The position numbers and the translations under genes were made by a program. This document shows, one piece after another, positions 5,927-16,601 of a DNA stretch of 20,279 nt. The notes beneath the pieces were generated by a model. The model made no database searches and was not told the DNA's origin. It saw nothing but the letters and a program-made list of their open reading frames with translations. Source of the stretch: Sva-07 sp031430875 (GTDB taxonomy: Bacteria; Actinomycetota; Acidimicrobiia; Acidimicrobiales; Ilumatobacteraceae); the NCBI GenBank assembly GCA_031430875.1, contig JANPCI010000086.1, forward strand, positions 1 to 20,279, given 5' to 3'. Within the stretch, counting starts at the first letter, position 1, and each line of letters begins with the position of its first letter.

Positions 5927-7332
5927 GCGAAGCGACCACCGACACGGCCGAAGCGACCACCGACACGGCCGAAGCGACCACGAGTGAAACAGCCACCGAC
6001 TTCTACGAACGTTCCGTTGCCGGCACCGACGAGGGCGAGCAGCAGCTCAAGCCGCGCAGCGAGCTCAGCGCCAAGGAACTGCTGCGCGAGGTCGGCTCCG
6101 TGCTGCGCATGTCCGAAGCCGAGGCAGCGCTGTTGGGCGACCTCCCGGATGACCCCGACGACGATCAGACGATGATCATCAACATGGGCCCGCAGCACCC
6201 GTCGACGCACGGTGTGTTGCGACTCATGCTCGAGCTCCAGGGTGAAACGGTGCTGCGCTGCAAGCCCATCATCGGGTACCTGCACACCGGCATGGAGAAG
6301 ACCGGCGAGCAGCTCACCTACGCGCAGGGCGGCACGAACGTCACTCGGATGGACTACCTGAGCCCGATCGCCAACGAGCTCGTGTTCTCGATGGCGACCG
6401 AGAAGCTGCTCGGCATCGATGGCGACATCCCCGAACGCGCCGTGTGGATCCGGATGATGCTCGCCGAGATGAGCCGCATTGCGAGCCACCTGCTCTTCAT
6501 GGCCACCAACGGCATGGACCTCGGCGCGGTGTCGATGATGATCTACGGCTGGCGTGAACGCGAAGAAGTGTTGCGGTTCTTCCAGGAGGTCACGGGCCTG
6601 CGAATGAACCACAACTTCGTGCGCCCCGGCGGCGTGGCAGCCGACCTCCCCGCCGGTTGGCGCGACGGCGTGCTGTCGATCCTCGACATGCTCCCGGCGC
6701 GTCTCGACGAGTACGACATCTTGATGACCGGCCAGCCGATCTGGCGTGAGCGGCTCCAGGGCGTCGGGGTCATCACCCCCACCGAGGCCATGGCGCTCGG
6801 GGCGACTGGGCCGATCCTGCGTTCGACCGGCGTCGAATGGGACCTGCGCCGCGACCAGCCGTACATGCACTACGACGAGATGGACTTCGACGTGATCGTC
6901 GGTTCCTACGGCGATGCGTTCGACCGCTTCGCGATCCGCCTTGCCGAGATTCGCGAATCGATGAAGATCGTTCGCCAGATCCTCGACAAGATGCCAGCTG
7001 GTGACTACCGCATCCAGGACAAGAAGGTGACGCCGCCACCGCGGGCGCGCATCGACGAGTCGATGGAGGCGCTGATCCACCACTTCAAGATCTTCACGTC
7101 GGGCTTCAAGGTGCCCGAGGGTGAGGTGTACGTCGGCATCGAGAGCCCGCGCGGCGAGATCGGTTGCTACATCGTGAGTGACGGTTCGGCCAACCCGTAT
7201 CGCATGCACATGCGTGATCCGAGTTTCGTCAACATCCAGTGCCTGCCGCACATGATGCGCGGTGGCTTGGTGGCCGACGCGGTCGCCGTGATCTCCAGCG
7301 TCGACCCCGTACTGGGCGGTGTGGACCGATGA
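5923..7332 (+). CDS. nuoD: NADH:quinone oxidoreductase subunit D (49 kDa family)
   Basis: NuoD forms most of the quinone-binding cavity of complex I with NuoB. The 469-residue protein has the GPQHPSTHGV motif at 89-98, where H92 corresponds to the quinone-contacting His, and a Tyr (Y133, in LTYAQGG) at the position of the second quinone-contacting residue. RMDYLSP follows. The C-terminus ends in DPVLGGVDR, the expected family end. The first roughly 80 residues are an acidic, Thr/Ala-rich extension not needed for the fold; it opens with a peptide repeat encoded by a 21-base tandem repeat. The start overlaps nuoC by four bases (ATGA). If the extension is disordered, the core still has normal length. 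Assignment is certain. Confidence 0.97.
   Translation: MSEATTDTAEATTDTAEATTSETATDFYERSVAGTDEGEQQLKPRSELSAKELLREVGSVLRMSEAEAALLGDLPDDPDDDQTMIINMGPQHPSTHGVLRLMLELQGETVLRCKPIIGYLHTGMEKTGEQLTYAQGGTNVTRMDYLSPIANELVFSMATEKLLGIDGDIPERAVWIRMMLAEMSRIASHLLFMATNGMDLGAVSMMIYGWREREEVLRFFQEVTGLRMNHNFVRPGGVAADLPAGWRDGVLSILDMLPARLDEYDILMTGQPIWRERLQGVGVITPTEAMALGATGPILRSTGVEWDLRRDQPYMHYDEMDFDVIVGSYGDAFDRFAIRLAEIRESMKIVRQILDKMPAGDYRIQDKKVTPPPRARIDESMEALIHHFKIFTSGFKVPEGEVYVGIESPRGEIGCYIVSDGSANPYRMHMRDPSFVNIQCLPHMMRGGLVADAVAVISSVDPVLGGVDR
5931..5981 (+). repeat. 21-base in-frame tandem repeat in nuoD
   Basis: Two identical 21-base units (5931-5951 and 5952-5972) are followed by the first nine bases of a third. 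Each unit encodes seven residues, giving a repeated EATTDTA peptide. Being a multiple of three, copy-number change would keep nuoD in frame. It is coding sequence with no spacers, so it is not CRISPR-like. Confidence 0.9.
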
Positions 7333-7334
7333 AC

Positions 7335-7338
7335 GGAG
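7335..7338 (+). promoter_or_regulatory. Ribosome binding site deciding the nuoE start
   Basis: GGAG lies seven bases before the ATG at 7346, favouring it over an in-frame GTG at 7319 that would lie inside nuoD. Confidence 0.6.
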
Positions 7339-7345
7339 TCGATCG

Positions 7346-7957
7346 ATGAGTCGTCTCAGCGACCACAACGTGATCGTGGCGAAGGAGATCATCGCCCGAT
7401 ACCCCAAGCAGAAGTCGGCGTTGATCCCGCTCGTGCACCTGAGCCAGGAGCAGAACGGCTACGTCACCGACGACGCAATGCGCCACGTCGCCGAGTTGAT
7501 CGACGTCACCCCGGCCGAGGTGTACGGCACCGCGTCGTTCTACGAGATGTTCCGGTTCGAGCCGACGGGCAAGTACCTCATCAACATCTGCGGAACGCTG
7601 TCGTGTCAGCTCATGGGCGCCGAGTCGCTGATGCACCACGCCGAACACACGCTCGGGGTCAAGGCCGGTTCCACCACATCCGACGGCCTGATCACGCTGC
7701 AGCACGCCGAATGCCAAGCCGCGTGCACCGAGGCACCGACGCTGCAGGTCAACTATCGCCACCGCTACCGCGTGACACCCGAGTCGTTCGATGGCCTCGT
7801 GGCCGACCTTCGTGCGGGTGCCCTCGACGGCGAGATCCCGCCGCACGGAACGTTGGCGCGCAACCGTCAGCAGATCCCCGCCGACCGCTGGGTCGGAGCT
7901 CCCGCCCCCGACGACGTCACGGAAGGACCCGCCTGGATCCAGGTGACCCCCGCATGA
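7346..7957 (+). CDS. nuoE: NADH:quinone oxidoreductase subunit E (24 kDa family)
   Basis: NuoE carries the [2Fe-2S] centre N1a beside the FMN site of NuoF in the NADH-oxidising module. The thioredoxin-like domain shows ligands C82 and C87 (CGTLSC) and C123 and C127 (CQAAC), the expected Cx4C and Cx3C pairs. The N-terminal helical part contains IIARYPKQKSALIPLVHLSQ and a VYGTASFYEMF segment typical of the family. It has 203 residues against 166 in E. coli; the extra 45 or so form a polar Pro-rich C-terminal tail after the fold. A gap of 13 bases separates it from nuoD, and its stop overlaps the nuoF ATG by four bases, so the two partners are probably translated together. Confidence 0.96.
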   Translation: MSRLSDHNVIVAKEIIARYPKQKSALIPLVHLSQEQNGYVTDDAMRHVAELIDVTPAEVYGTASFYEMFRFEPTGKYLINICGTLSCQLMGAESLMHHAEHTLGVKAGSTTSDGLITLQHAECQAACTEAPTLQVNYRHRYRVTPESFDGLVADLRAGALDGEIPPHGTLARNRQQIPADRWVGAPAPDDVTEGPAWIQVTPA

Positions 7958-9363
7958 GCAACAGCCCCTTTCCCCGGGCGCCGGGCTTCTACCCGGGTGA
8001 CCGCCCGCAGATCGTCACGTCGCGCTTCCAGTACGACGACGGCCACACCCTCGAGCGTTACCACGCCACCGGCGGGTACGACGGCTTGCGAGCAGCGCTC
8101 GCCACATCGCCGACCGCCGTTTCGGATGAGGTCAAGAACTCCACACTGCTCGGCCGCGGCGGCGCCGGGTTCCCCGCGGGCACCAAGTGGGGGTTCACCC
8201 CACAGGGTGTGTGGCCGCGCTACCTCGTCGTCAACGGCGACGAGTCAGAGCCCGGCACCTACAAGGACCGCCTCCTCATGGAGTGCGACCCCCACCAGCT
8301 CATCGAAGGCTGCCTGATCGCGTGTTACGCGGCCGGGCTGTCGCAGTGCTTCCTCTACGTCCGCGGTGAGATGGCGCTCGCCCACGAGCGCATCGCTGCG
8401 GCGCTCGACGAGGCCTACGCCGCCGGCTACATCGGCAAGAACATCCTCGGCACCGACTTCGGCGTCGACATCGTGCTGCACACCGGCGCCGGCGCATACG
8501 TCGTCGGTGAGGAGACCGCGCTCATCGAGTCGCTCGAAGGCGAACGCGGGATGCCGCGGCTCAAGCCGCCTTACTTCCCCGCTGCGGTCGGTTTGTACGG
8601 TCAGCCGACGATCGTCAACAACGTCGAGACGCTCGCCAACCTCCCGTTCATCGCAACGAACGGTTCGGCGGCCTACACCGCGATCGGAACGGCCACCTCG
8701 CCCGGCACGCGCATGATTGCAGTGTCGGGCCACGTGGTGCGCCCCGGCGTGTACGAAATCGTCAACGGGTCCACGACGTTCCGTGACCTGCTCTATGGCG
8801 ACGAGTTCGCACAGGGAATTCGCGACGGCAACGACCTCAAGGCGTTCGTGCCCGGTGGAGGCTCGGCCCCGTGGTTCACCGCCGACCAGCTCGACATCCC
8901 GTTCGAAGGCCCGCAGGCCGGTGCCGCCGGGTCGATGCTCGGCTCGGGTGCCGTGATGGTCATGGACTCAACGACCGACATCCCTGCGGCGGCGCTGTCG
9001 CTCGTGCGCTTCTACGCGCACGAGTCGTGCGGCAAGTGTGTCCCGTGTCGCGAGGGTGGCACGTGGTTGTATCGACTCGTGCAACGAATCGTCGACGGCC
9101 ACGGCACCGACGCTGACCTGCAGACGATCCTCGATGTCGGCCAGACGATCTGCCCGGGAGACATGCCGCACGCATCGAGCGAACGACTCGGCCTCGACGC
9201 CGTGCCGTTCCCCTACAAGATGACGACGATCTGCTTCGTCGGCCCGTCGGCGTACGTGCCGATCCACTCGGCCATGACGCTGTTCCCCGAAGACTTCGCG
9301 GCGCTGGTCACCAAGCGGGCCGAACGTCGCAGCATCCCGGTGATGGCAGGAGCGGGCGAGTGA
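7954..9363 (+). CDS. nuoF: NADH:quinone oxidoreductase subunit F (NADH/FMN/4Fe-4S)
   Basis: NuoF binds NADH and FMN and holds cluster N3, the entry point for electrons. The 469-residue protein has the Gly-rich nucleotide motif GRGGAGFPAGTKW at 67-79, the NGDESEPGTYKDR segment, and GEETALIESLEG. The cluster ligands are C359, C362 and C365 (SCGKCVPCR); the fourth is most likely C427 in TICFVGPSA, which aligns with the FCALGD-type motif of other NuoF. C400 lies earlier, and about 20 extra residues separate C365 from C427 compared with E. coli NuoF as I recall it. The start is the ATG overlapping the nuoE stop; a much earlier in-frame ATG lies inside nuoE and is rejected. The stop overlaps the nuoG GTG. 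Confidence 0.96.
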   Translation: MSNSPFPRAPGFYPGDRPQIVTSRFQYDDGHTLERYHATGGYDGLRAALATSPTAVSDEVKNSTLLGRGGAGFPAGTKWGFTPQGVWPRYLVVNGDESEPGTYKDRLLMECDPHQLIEGCLIACYAAGLSQCFLYVRGEMALAHERIAAALDEAYAAGYIGKNILGTDFGVDIVLHTGAGAYVVGEETALIESLEGERGMPRLKPPYFPAAVGLYGQPTIVNNVETLANLPFIATNGSAAYTAIGTATSPGTRMIAVSGHVVRPGVYEIVNGSTTFRDLLYGDEFAQGIRDGNDLKAFVPGGGSAPWFTADQLDIPFEGPQAGAAGSMLGSGAVMVMDSTTDIPAAALSLVRFYAHESCGKCVPCREGGTWLYRLVQRIVDGHGTDADLQTILDVGQTICPGDMPHASSERLGLDAVPFPYKMTTICFVGPSAYVPIHSAMTLFPEDFAALVTKRAERRSIPVMAGAGE

Positions 9364-11798
9364 GCGACGACACCGAGATCGAGGAGATCGAGGCCCTCGA
9401 CGACACCGAGGTCGTCGAGGTACCTGAACCCGAGCCCGATCCGAACGCTGTCACGTTGTCGATCAACGGCCGCGAGGTGGCGGCGCGCAAGGGCGACATG
9501 GTCATTGCCGCGGCGCTCGGCGTCGACGAATACGTGCCGCACTTCTGCTATCACCCGCGCATGTCGCCCGTCGGCATGTGTCGCCAGTGCATGGTCGAGG
9601 TCGAAGGCCCCCGTGGCCCGATGATGGTCGTGTCGTGCATGACACCGGTCGCCGACGGCCAGGTGGTTCGCACCGATACCGATCAGGTCAAGCGCGCCCA
9701 GGAGGGCATGCTCGAACTGCTGCTCGCCAACCATCCGCTCGACTGCCCGGTGTGCGACAAGGGCGGCGAGTGCCCGCTCCAGGATCAGGCATTCAGTCAC
9801 GGCCCGGGCGAGAGTCGGTACGTCGAGTCGAAGCGTCACTACGAAAAGCCGATCCCGATCTCCGACCTCGTGTACCTCGACCGCGAGCGCTGCATCCTGT
9901 GCGATCGCTGTACGCGGTTTGCCGACGAGGTGGCCGGCGACAAGCTCATTCACTTCATCAGCCGTGGCAACGACACTCAGGTGATGACGTTCCCCGACGA
10001 GCCGTTCGTGTCGTACTTCTCGGGCAACACCGTGCAGATCTGCCCCGTCGGAGCGCTCACCGCCAAGCCGTATCGGTTCAAGGCGCGGCCGTGGGACCTC
10101 AACCAGCAGGAGTCCACCTGCACCACCTGCTCGGTCGGCTGTCGTACCGTCGTGCAGTCGAGCCGCGACGAGTTGCTGCGCTACCAGGGCGTCGACTCCG
10201 ACCCGGTGAACTGGGGCTGGCTCTGCGACCGCGGTCGCTTCAACTTCGAGGCCGTCAACTCCGAGCTCCGTCTGAGCACGCCAATGGTCAAGCTCGAGAC
10301 CGGGCTCGTCGAGACGTCGTGGAACACGGCTCTACGCGCTGCCGGCACGATGATTTCCGATGCCCTCGCAGCGGGCGGGCCGGACAGCATCGCCCTGCTC
10401 GGTGGAGCGCGCGGCACCAACGAGGATGCCTACGCCTGGGCGCAACTCGCCGACGCGATCGGGATCACCCACCGTGATGCGCAGGTCGGAGATGGCGTCC
10501 CAGCCGGGATTCTCGGCCTCGATCGGGCGACGATCGACGAGGCGGCCAACGCCGCCACGATCGTGCTCCTGGGTCCGGATCTCAAGGAAGAACTGCCCGT
10601 GCTCTACCTGCGGCTGCGTGATGCTGCCGAAAAGCGCCGGAGCCGCATCATCGAGTTCGCGACGTTGGAAACGGGGATGACCCCGTACGCGTGGAAGTCG
10701 GTGCGCTATGAACCGGGCGCCCAAGGCGATGCCGTCGCCAAGGCGATCGCCGATGCCGACATCTCGGCCCAGATCGCCTCAGGCGATGTCGTCGTGGTAG
10801 TCGGCCGAGCGAATCTCGCCGAATCGGCCGAAGCAACGGTTGGCGCCCTGCAATCGTTCCTCGAGGCTGTGCCGACTGCCAAGGTGCTCCCGGCGCTCCG
10901 GCGCGGCAACGTCGTGGGTGCATTGACCCTCGGTCTCGCGCCGAGCGATGCCGGCCACGATGCCATGGCGACACTCACGGCCGCAGCCGAGGGTCGCATC
11001 GAGTTGCTCGTGCTGCTCGGTGCCGATCCGCTCAACGACTGCCCCGACGCCGATCTGGCGCGTCGGGCGATCGCCGGCGCCCGCCGGATCCTGTCGATCG
11101 ACACGTTCGCCTGCGAGTCGACCCAGCATGCCGATGTCGTCCTCGCCGCGTCGGCGTACGGCGAGAAGGCCGGCACCACAACGAACCTCGAAGGACGCGT
11201 CACGACGCTCGCCCAGCAGGTGACCGCGACCGGCACGAGCCGCCCCGACTGGATGATCGCCGTCGAACTCGGGCTGATGATCGGCGACCGCTCGTTCGGG
11301 CCCGACCACGCCCTGCGAAGTGTGTCGACCGTTGGCGACGTCACCGCACTCATCGCCGCCGACGTCGCGGCGTTTGCCGACGCGTCGCCCGCGGCACTTG
11401 CCGAGGCTCCCGACGGGGTACTGACCCTTCCGCTCGACATGGTGCTCGACCCCGTCGCCTTTTCCGCGCCGGGTCGCAACAGCTATGACTATCGGTTGGT
11501 GGTGAGTCGCAAGTTGTACGACCGGGCAGTTGGGACGCAGATGTCGCGGTCGCTCGTGAACCTTGCGCCGGGCTCAGCCGTGCACGTGCACCCGCTCGAT
11601 CTCGACGCCATCGGGGTCGCCGACGGCAGCGACGTCAAGATCGTCAGCGCCAAGGCCGGCACCGTACTGCCGATCTGCGCCAACATCCGGGTTCCCCGCG
11701 GCGTCGTGTGGTCGCCGTTCAATCAGGGTGGCGGCGCCATCGATGACATCGTCGACGGCACGACCGCGACCACCGATGTGAGGATCGAGCGGATCTGA
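9360..11798 (+). CDS. nuoG: NADH:quinone oxidoreductase subunit G (iron-sulfur, molybdopterin-type fold)
   Basis: NuoG is the largest peripheral-arm subunit and relays electrons from NuoF to NuoI. The 812-residue protein begins with a GTG inside a GTGA overlap with nuoF and an acidic leader (about 1-30). Ligand sets are complete: C63, C74, C77 and C93 for a [2Fe-2S] centre; H125, C129, C132 and C138 for the His-ligated N5; C178, C181, C184 and C228 for N4; and C254, C257, C261 and C289 (Cx2Cx3Cx27C) for the off-path N7 found only in some bacteria. The rest, about 290-812, is a molybdopterin-oxidoreductase-like domain that in NuoG serves structure rather than catalysis. A terminal beta domain with VHVHPLDLD is consistent with that family. 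Assignment is certain; N7 occupancy is inferred. Confidence 0.96.
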   Translation: MSDDTEIEEIEALDDTEVVEVPEPEPDPNAVTLSINGREVAARKGDMVIAAALGVDEYVPHFCYHPRMSPVGMCRQCMVEVEGPRGPMMVVSCMTPVADGQVVRTDTDQVKRAQEGMLELLLANHPLDCPVCDKGGECPLQDQAFSHGPGESRYVESKRHYEKPIPISDLVYLDRERCILCDRCTRFADEVAGDKLIHFISRGNDTQVMTFPDEPFVSYFSGNTVQICPVGALTAKPYRFKARPWDLNQQESTCTTCSVGCRTVVQSSRDELLRYQGVDSDPVNWGWLCDRGRFNFEAVNSELRLSTPMVKLETGLVETSWNTALRAAGTMISDALAAGGPDSIALLGGARGTNEDAYAWAQLADAIGITHRDAQVGDGVPAGILGLDRATIDEAANAATIVLLGPDLKEELPVLYLRLRDAAEKRRSRIIEFATLETGMTPYAWKSVRYEPGAQGDAVAKAIADADISAQIASGDVVVVVGRANLAESAEATVGALQSFLEAVPTAKVLPALRRGNVVGALTLGLAPSDAGHDAMATLTAAAEGRIELLVLLGADPLNDCPDADLARRAIAGARRILSIDTFACESTQHADVVLAASAYGEKAGTTTNLEGRVTTLAQQVTATGTSRPDWMIAVELGLMIGDRSFGPDHALRSVSTVGDVTALIAADVAAFADASPAALAEAPDGVLTLPLDMVLDPVAFSAPGRNSYDYRLVVSRKLYDRAVGTQMSRSLVNLAPGSAVHVHPLDLDAIGVADGSDVKIVSAKAGTVLPICANIRVPRGVVWSPFNQGGGAIDDIVDGTTATTDVRIERI

Positions 11799-13060
11799 TG
11801 TTCGCACTCGACCCGATCGTCGAAGGGCCACTGCTGTGGACCCCGTTGTTCATCGTCCTCGGCAAGGTCGTCTTCATTTTCGTTCTCGGCCTCGTGTCGA
11901 CGATGTTCATGGTCTGGTACGAGCGCAAGGTCGTGTCGGGCATGCAGAACCGGATCGGCCCGAACAAGGCGGGTCCGTTCGGCATGCTCCAAACGCTTGC
12001 CGATGGCATCAAGTCGTTCTTCAAGGAGGACCTCCTGCCGAGTCGCGCCGACCGGTTCGTCTTCCGGCTCGCTCCGTTCCTGGCGTTCGTCCCTGCGTTC
12101 TTGCTGTGGGCCGTCATTCCGCTGGGCGGCGACTTCTCCGATGGCGGTGACGGCACCGTCACGTGGTTCGGCGAGGTCACCCGAATGCAGTTGGCCGACC
12201 CGCCCGTCGGCATCCTGTGGGTGCTCGCCATGTCGTCGATCGGTGTCTACGGCATCATGCTCGCCGGCTGGTCGAGCGGTTCGAAGTATCCCTTGCTCGG
12301 CTCGGTGCGAGCTTCGGCACAGATGATCTCCTACGAGGCGGCGCTCGGGCTCAGCCTCGCGGCCGTTCTGCTCTCGTCGGGCACACTGTCGATGGCCGGC
12401 ATCGTCGACCAGCAGAACAGCGTTGTCGACTGGAACGTCATCTCCACCGGGATCGTGCCGTTCGTGATCTTCCTCATCGCGGTGACCGCCGAGCTGAACC
12501 GACCGCCGTTCGACCTCGTCGAGGCCGAGCAGGAGCTGGTCGGTGGCTTCAACACCGAGTACTCCGGAATCCGGTTTGCACTGTTCTTCCTGTCGGAGTT
12601 CATGAACGTCGTCACGATGTCGTTGATCATGGTCACGCTGTTCTTCGGCGGACCGCAGCCGCTGTTCGACATTCCAGTGGTGCCGGGCGCCATCGAGGGC
12701 ACGCTCTGGCTGGTCATCAAGCTCTTTGCATTCTTGTACCTGTTCGTGTGGCTGCGAGCCACGCTGCCTCGGCTGCGTTACGACCAACTCATGGATCTCG
12801 GCTGGAAGGTGCTCATCCCGATCGCTCTCGGCTGGTTCCTGCTGCTCGCTGCGCTGCGTGAGTTCTCACCCGACGGTGACGCGTTCGACAGCCTGCGCGT
12901 GGTCGTCATCAGCTTCGTCGTGGCGGTTGTGGCCACAGGCCTGTTCGCCGCGGCGCTCAGGGTGAGCGCCCGCAATCGAGCAGCGGCAAGTGGCGACCGC
13001 GTTACCGACAAAGGTGCAACCGGCAACCGGGCCGACGACAACACAGGAGCGAAGGTCTGA
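11798..13060 (+). CDS. nuoH: NADH:quinone oxidoreductase subunit H (ND1)
   Basis: NuoH is the membrane subunit that completes the quinone entry channel and links electron transfer to proton pumping. Conserved parts are the WYERKVVSGMQNRIGPN loop after the first helix, GPFGMLQTLADGIKSFFKED, and the acidic cytoplasmic loop AELNRPPFDLVEAEQELVGG followed by NTEYSG. About eight helices are visible. It has 420 residues against 325 in E. coli; the surplus includes a linker with DFSDGGDGTVTWFGEV (about 109-125) and a polar C-terminal tail of about 35 residues. Longer NuoH is usual in Actinobacteria as I recall. Both ends overlap neighbours by one base (TGATG at nuoG and nuoI). Confidence 0.96.
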   Translation: MFALDPIVEGPLLWTPLFIVLGKVVFIFVLGLVSTMFMVWYERKVVSGMQNRIGPNKAGPFGMLQTLADGIKSFFKEDLLPSRADRFVFRLAPFLAFVPAFLLWAVIPLGGDFSDGGDGTVTWFGEVTRMQLADPPVGILWVLAMSSIGVYGIMLAGWSSGSKYPLLGSVRASAQMISYEAALGLSLAAVLLSSGTLSMAGIVDQQNSVVDWNVISTGIVPFVIFLIAVTAELNRPPFDLVEAEQELVGGFNTEYSGIRFALFFLSEFMNVVTMSLIMVTLFFGGPQPLFDIPVVPGAIEGTLWLVIKLFAFLYLFVWLRATLPRLRYDQLMDLGWKVLIPIALGWFLLLAALREFSPDGDAFDSLRVVVISFVVAVVATGLFAAALRVSARNRAAASGDRVTDKGATGNRADDNTGAKV

Positions 13061-13737
13061 TGGGGTATCTCGAGGGTTTCGGCATCACGATTCGCCAGCA
13101 CCGCCTGTTCGGCGGCGAGCGTGTGACGACCGAGTACTCCGGTGGTCGCCGCGCCAAGAAGAACGACGACGACGCTCGCGATGTCGAGCACGACGAGAAG
13201 CTCGAGCGCCCCGAGCGGCTGCACGGACGACACGTGTTGAACCGTTACGAGGACGGAATGGAGAAGTGCATCGGCTGCGAACTGTGCGCCGGTGTCTGCC
13301 CCGCCGACTGCATCTACGTGCGTGGTGCCGACAACGACCCCGAGAACCCCACCTCGCCGGGCGAGCGTTTCGGGTTCGTGTACGAGATCAACTACCTGCG
13401 CTGCATCCACTGCGACATGTGCGTCGAGGCGTGTCCGACCGAGGCGATCACCGAGTCGAAGCTGTTCGAGTTCTCGTTCACCAATCGCAACGACGCGATC
13501 TACACCAAGGCCGAGCTCGTCGTCGACGATGAGGGCATGCCGCAGAAGCTGCCGTGGGAAGACTGGCGCGCCGGCGACGACCTGCTCACGAGCGGCTGGA
13601 TGCGAGCGACGTCACCGTCGGGCGACGCGACGTTCGAGGGTGAAGTCGGCTGGAGCGGCGAACTCGGGTACGGCGTGCGCGCCCCCGAGCCGGCGCAGCC
13701 CGAGCGCGACAAGACCGTCCGGGTGATCGAACGGTGA
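13060..13737 (+). CDS. nuoI: NADH:quinone oxidoreductase subunit I (two 4Fe-4S)
   Basis: NuoI carries clusters N6a and N6b, passing electrons from NuoG to N2 in NuoB. The 225-residue ferredoxin-like protein has C70, C73, C76 and C80 (CIGCELCAGVC) and C115, C118, C121 and C125 (CIHCDMCVEAC), each followed by Pro, as in the family. The N-terminal amphipathic region with HRLFGGERVTTEY lies along the membrane. The part after about residue 150 is an extra polar C-terminal segment ending in EPAQPERDKTVRVIER, longer than in E. coli (180 residues). It starts with ATG overlapping the nuoH stop by one base and ends overlapping the nuoJ GTG by four bases. Confidence 0.97.
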   Translation: MGYLEGFGITIRQHRLFGGERVTTEYSGGRRAKKNDDDARDVEHDEKLERPERLHGRHVLNRYEDGMEKCIGCELCAGVCPADCIYVRGADNDPENPTSPGERFGFVYEINYLRCIHCDMCVEACPTEAITESKLFEFSFTNRNDAIYTKAELVVDDEGMPQKLPWEDWRAGDDLLTSGWMRATSPSGDATFEGEVGWSGELGYGVRAPEPAQPERDKTVRVIER

Positions 13738-14312
13738 GCGACGCAACCTTCCTCGAGTACGTGGTGTTCTTCTCGGCCGCGGTCATGATCCTCGGCGGCG
13801 CGATCGGCGTCATCACGATGAAGAACCCGGTGCACGCGGCGCTCGGCCTCGTTTCCACGCTGTTCGGTGTCGCCGTGCAGTTCGTGGCAATGGATGCGCA
13901 GTTCCTTGCCGCCGTTCAGGTGATCGTCTACTCCGGTGCGATCGTCGTGTTGTTCCTGTTCGTCATCATGTTGCTCGGCGTCGACGAGTCGATGGACCTG
14001 TCGATCGAACCCATTCCGATCCAGCGGCCGCTCGCGGCAGTGATGGCCGTCGGCCTCGTCGGACTGGTCGCGGCTGCGATCATCCGCGCCCGTGATGCGC
14101 TGGTCATCAACCCCGGCGATGGCATCGCAAGTGCCACCGACGCCGGCGACAACGACGCCAATATCCGTCAGCTCGCCAACAACCTGTACGGCGACCATGT
14201 GTTCGCGTTCCAGCTCACGTCGGTGCTGCTGATCGTCGCCGTCGCCGGCACGGTCCTGCTCACGCGCAAGTGGCCCAAGGATGCGCCGGAAACCGAGAGC
14301 AGCGACTCGTGA
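13734..14312 (+). CDS. nuoJ: NADH:quinone oxidoreductase subunit J (ND6)
   Basis: NuoJ is a five-helix membrane subunit between NuoA, NuoK and NuoH; its third helix changes shape during coupling. The sequence has a first helix (about 8-27), the segment NPVHAALGLVSTLFGVAVQF, and the hallmark third-helix motif VYSGAIVVLFLFVIML. It has 192 residues, close to the usual 180-200. A polar loop from about 115 to 150 precedes the last helix (SVLLIVAVAGTVLL). The start is GTG within a GTGA overlap with nuoI; there is no independent ribosome binding site that I would call strong. Its stop overlaps the nuoK GTG by four bases. Confidence 0.95.
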   Translation: MSDATFLEYVVFFSAAVMILGGAIGVITMKNPVHAALGLVSTLFGVAVQFVAMDAQFLAAVQVIVYSGAIVVLFLFVIMLLGVDESMDLSIEPIPIQRPLAAVMAVGLVGLVAAAIIRARDALVINPGDGIASATDAGDNDANIRQLANNLYGDHVFAFQLTSVLLIVAVAGTVLLTRKWPKDAPETESSDS

Positions 14313-14620
14313 TCGCCGTCATCGAACCGACCTGGTACCTGTTACTCGCCGCGATGCTCTTCGGCCTCGGCGCGTTCGGGTTGATGGTGCGGCGCAACCC
14401 GCTGATCATGTTCATGTGCGTCGAGCTGATGCTCAATGCAGCCAACCTGACGTTCGTGGCGTTGGCCACCCGGTCCGGCGACATCAACGGCCAGACGGCC
14501 GTGTTCTTCGTGATGGTTGTTGCGGCCGCCGAAGTCGTGGTCGGCCTCGGCATCATCGTCTCGATCCTGCGCCGCCGTCCGGGCGCAACGGCCGACGATC
14601 TCGCGGAACTGAAGGGCTGA
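14309..14620 (+). CDS. nuoK: NADH:quinone oxidoreductase subunit K (ND4L)
   Basis: NuoK is a three-helix membrane subunit in the proton-pumping arm. At 103 residues it matches the family length of about 100. Two membrane-buried glutamates essential in homologues are present: E39 in CVELMLNAANL and E75 in AAAEVVVGLGI. I chose the GTG at 14309 because it forms a GTGA overlap with the nuoJ stop and gives the normal N-terminus (EPTWYLLLAAMLF); a start at 14270 would add 13 unrelated residues from the nuoJ region. The stop is 7 bases before nuoL. Confidence 0.95.
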   Translation: MIAVIEPTWYLLLAAMLFGLGAFGLMVRRNPLIMFMCVELMLNAANLTFVALATRSGDINGQTAVFFVMVVAAAEVVVGLGIIVSILRRRPGATADDLAELKG

Positions 14621-14627
14621 ACGCATC

Positions 14628-16600
<1,973 letters not shown>

Positions 16601-16601
<1 letters not shown>

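Noticed and set aside
5931..5981. Tandem repeat as CRISPR-like or mobile-element sequence
   Set aside because: Units are directly adjacent with no spacers, in frame and within nuoD; they encode a simple peptide repeat.
5815..7407. Long minus-strand frame opposite nuoD
   Set aside because: Composition is His/Arg/Val-rich and without domain signal, and it mirrors the codon phase of nuoD; treated as a shadow.
7603..7953. Extended NuoF N-terminus from an upstream in-frame ATG
   Set aside because: That stretch lies entirely inside nuoE in another frame and encodes Arg/Pro-rich sequence; the ATG at 7954 gives the normal NuoF start and overlaps the nuoE stop.
9151..9153. C400 of NuoF as the fourth N3 ligand
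   Set aside because: C427 in the TICFVGPSA context aligns better with the conserved FCALGD-type ligand motif; C400 remains a less likely alternative.
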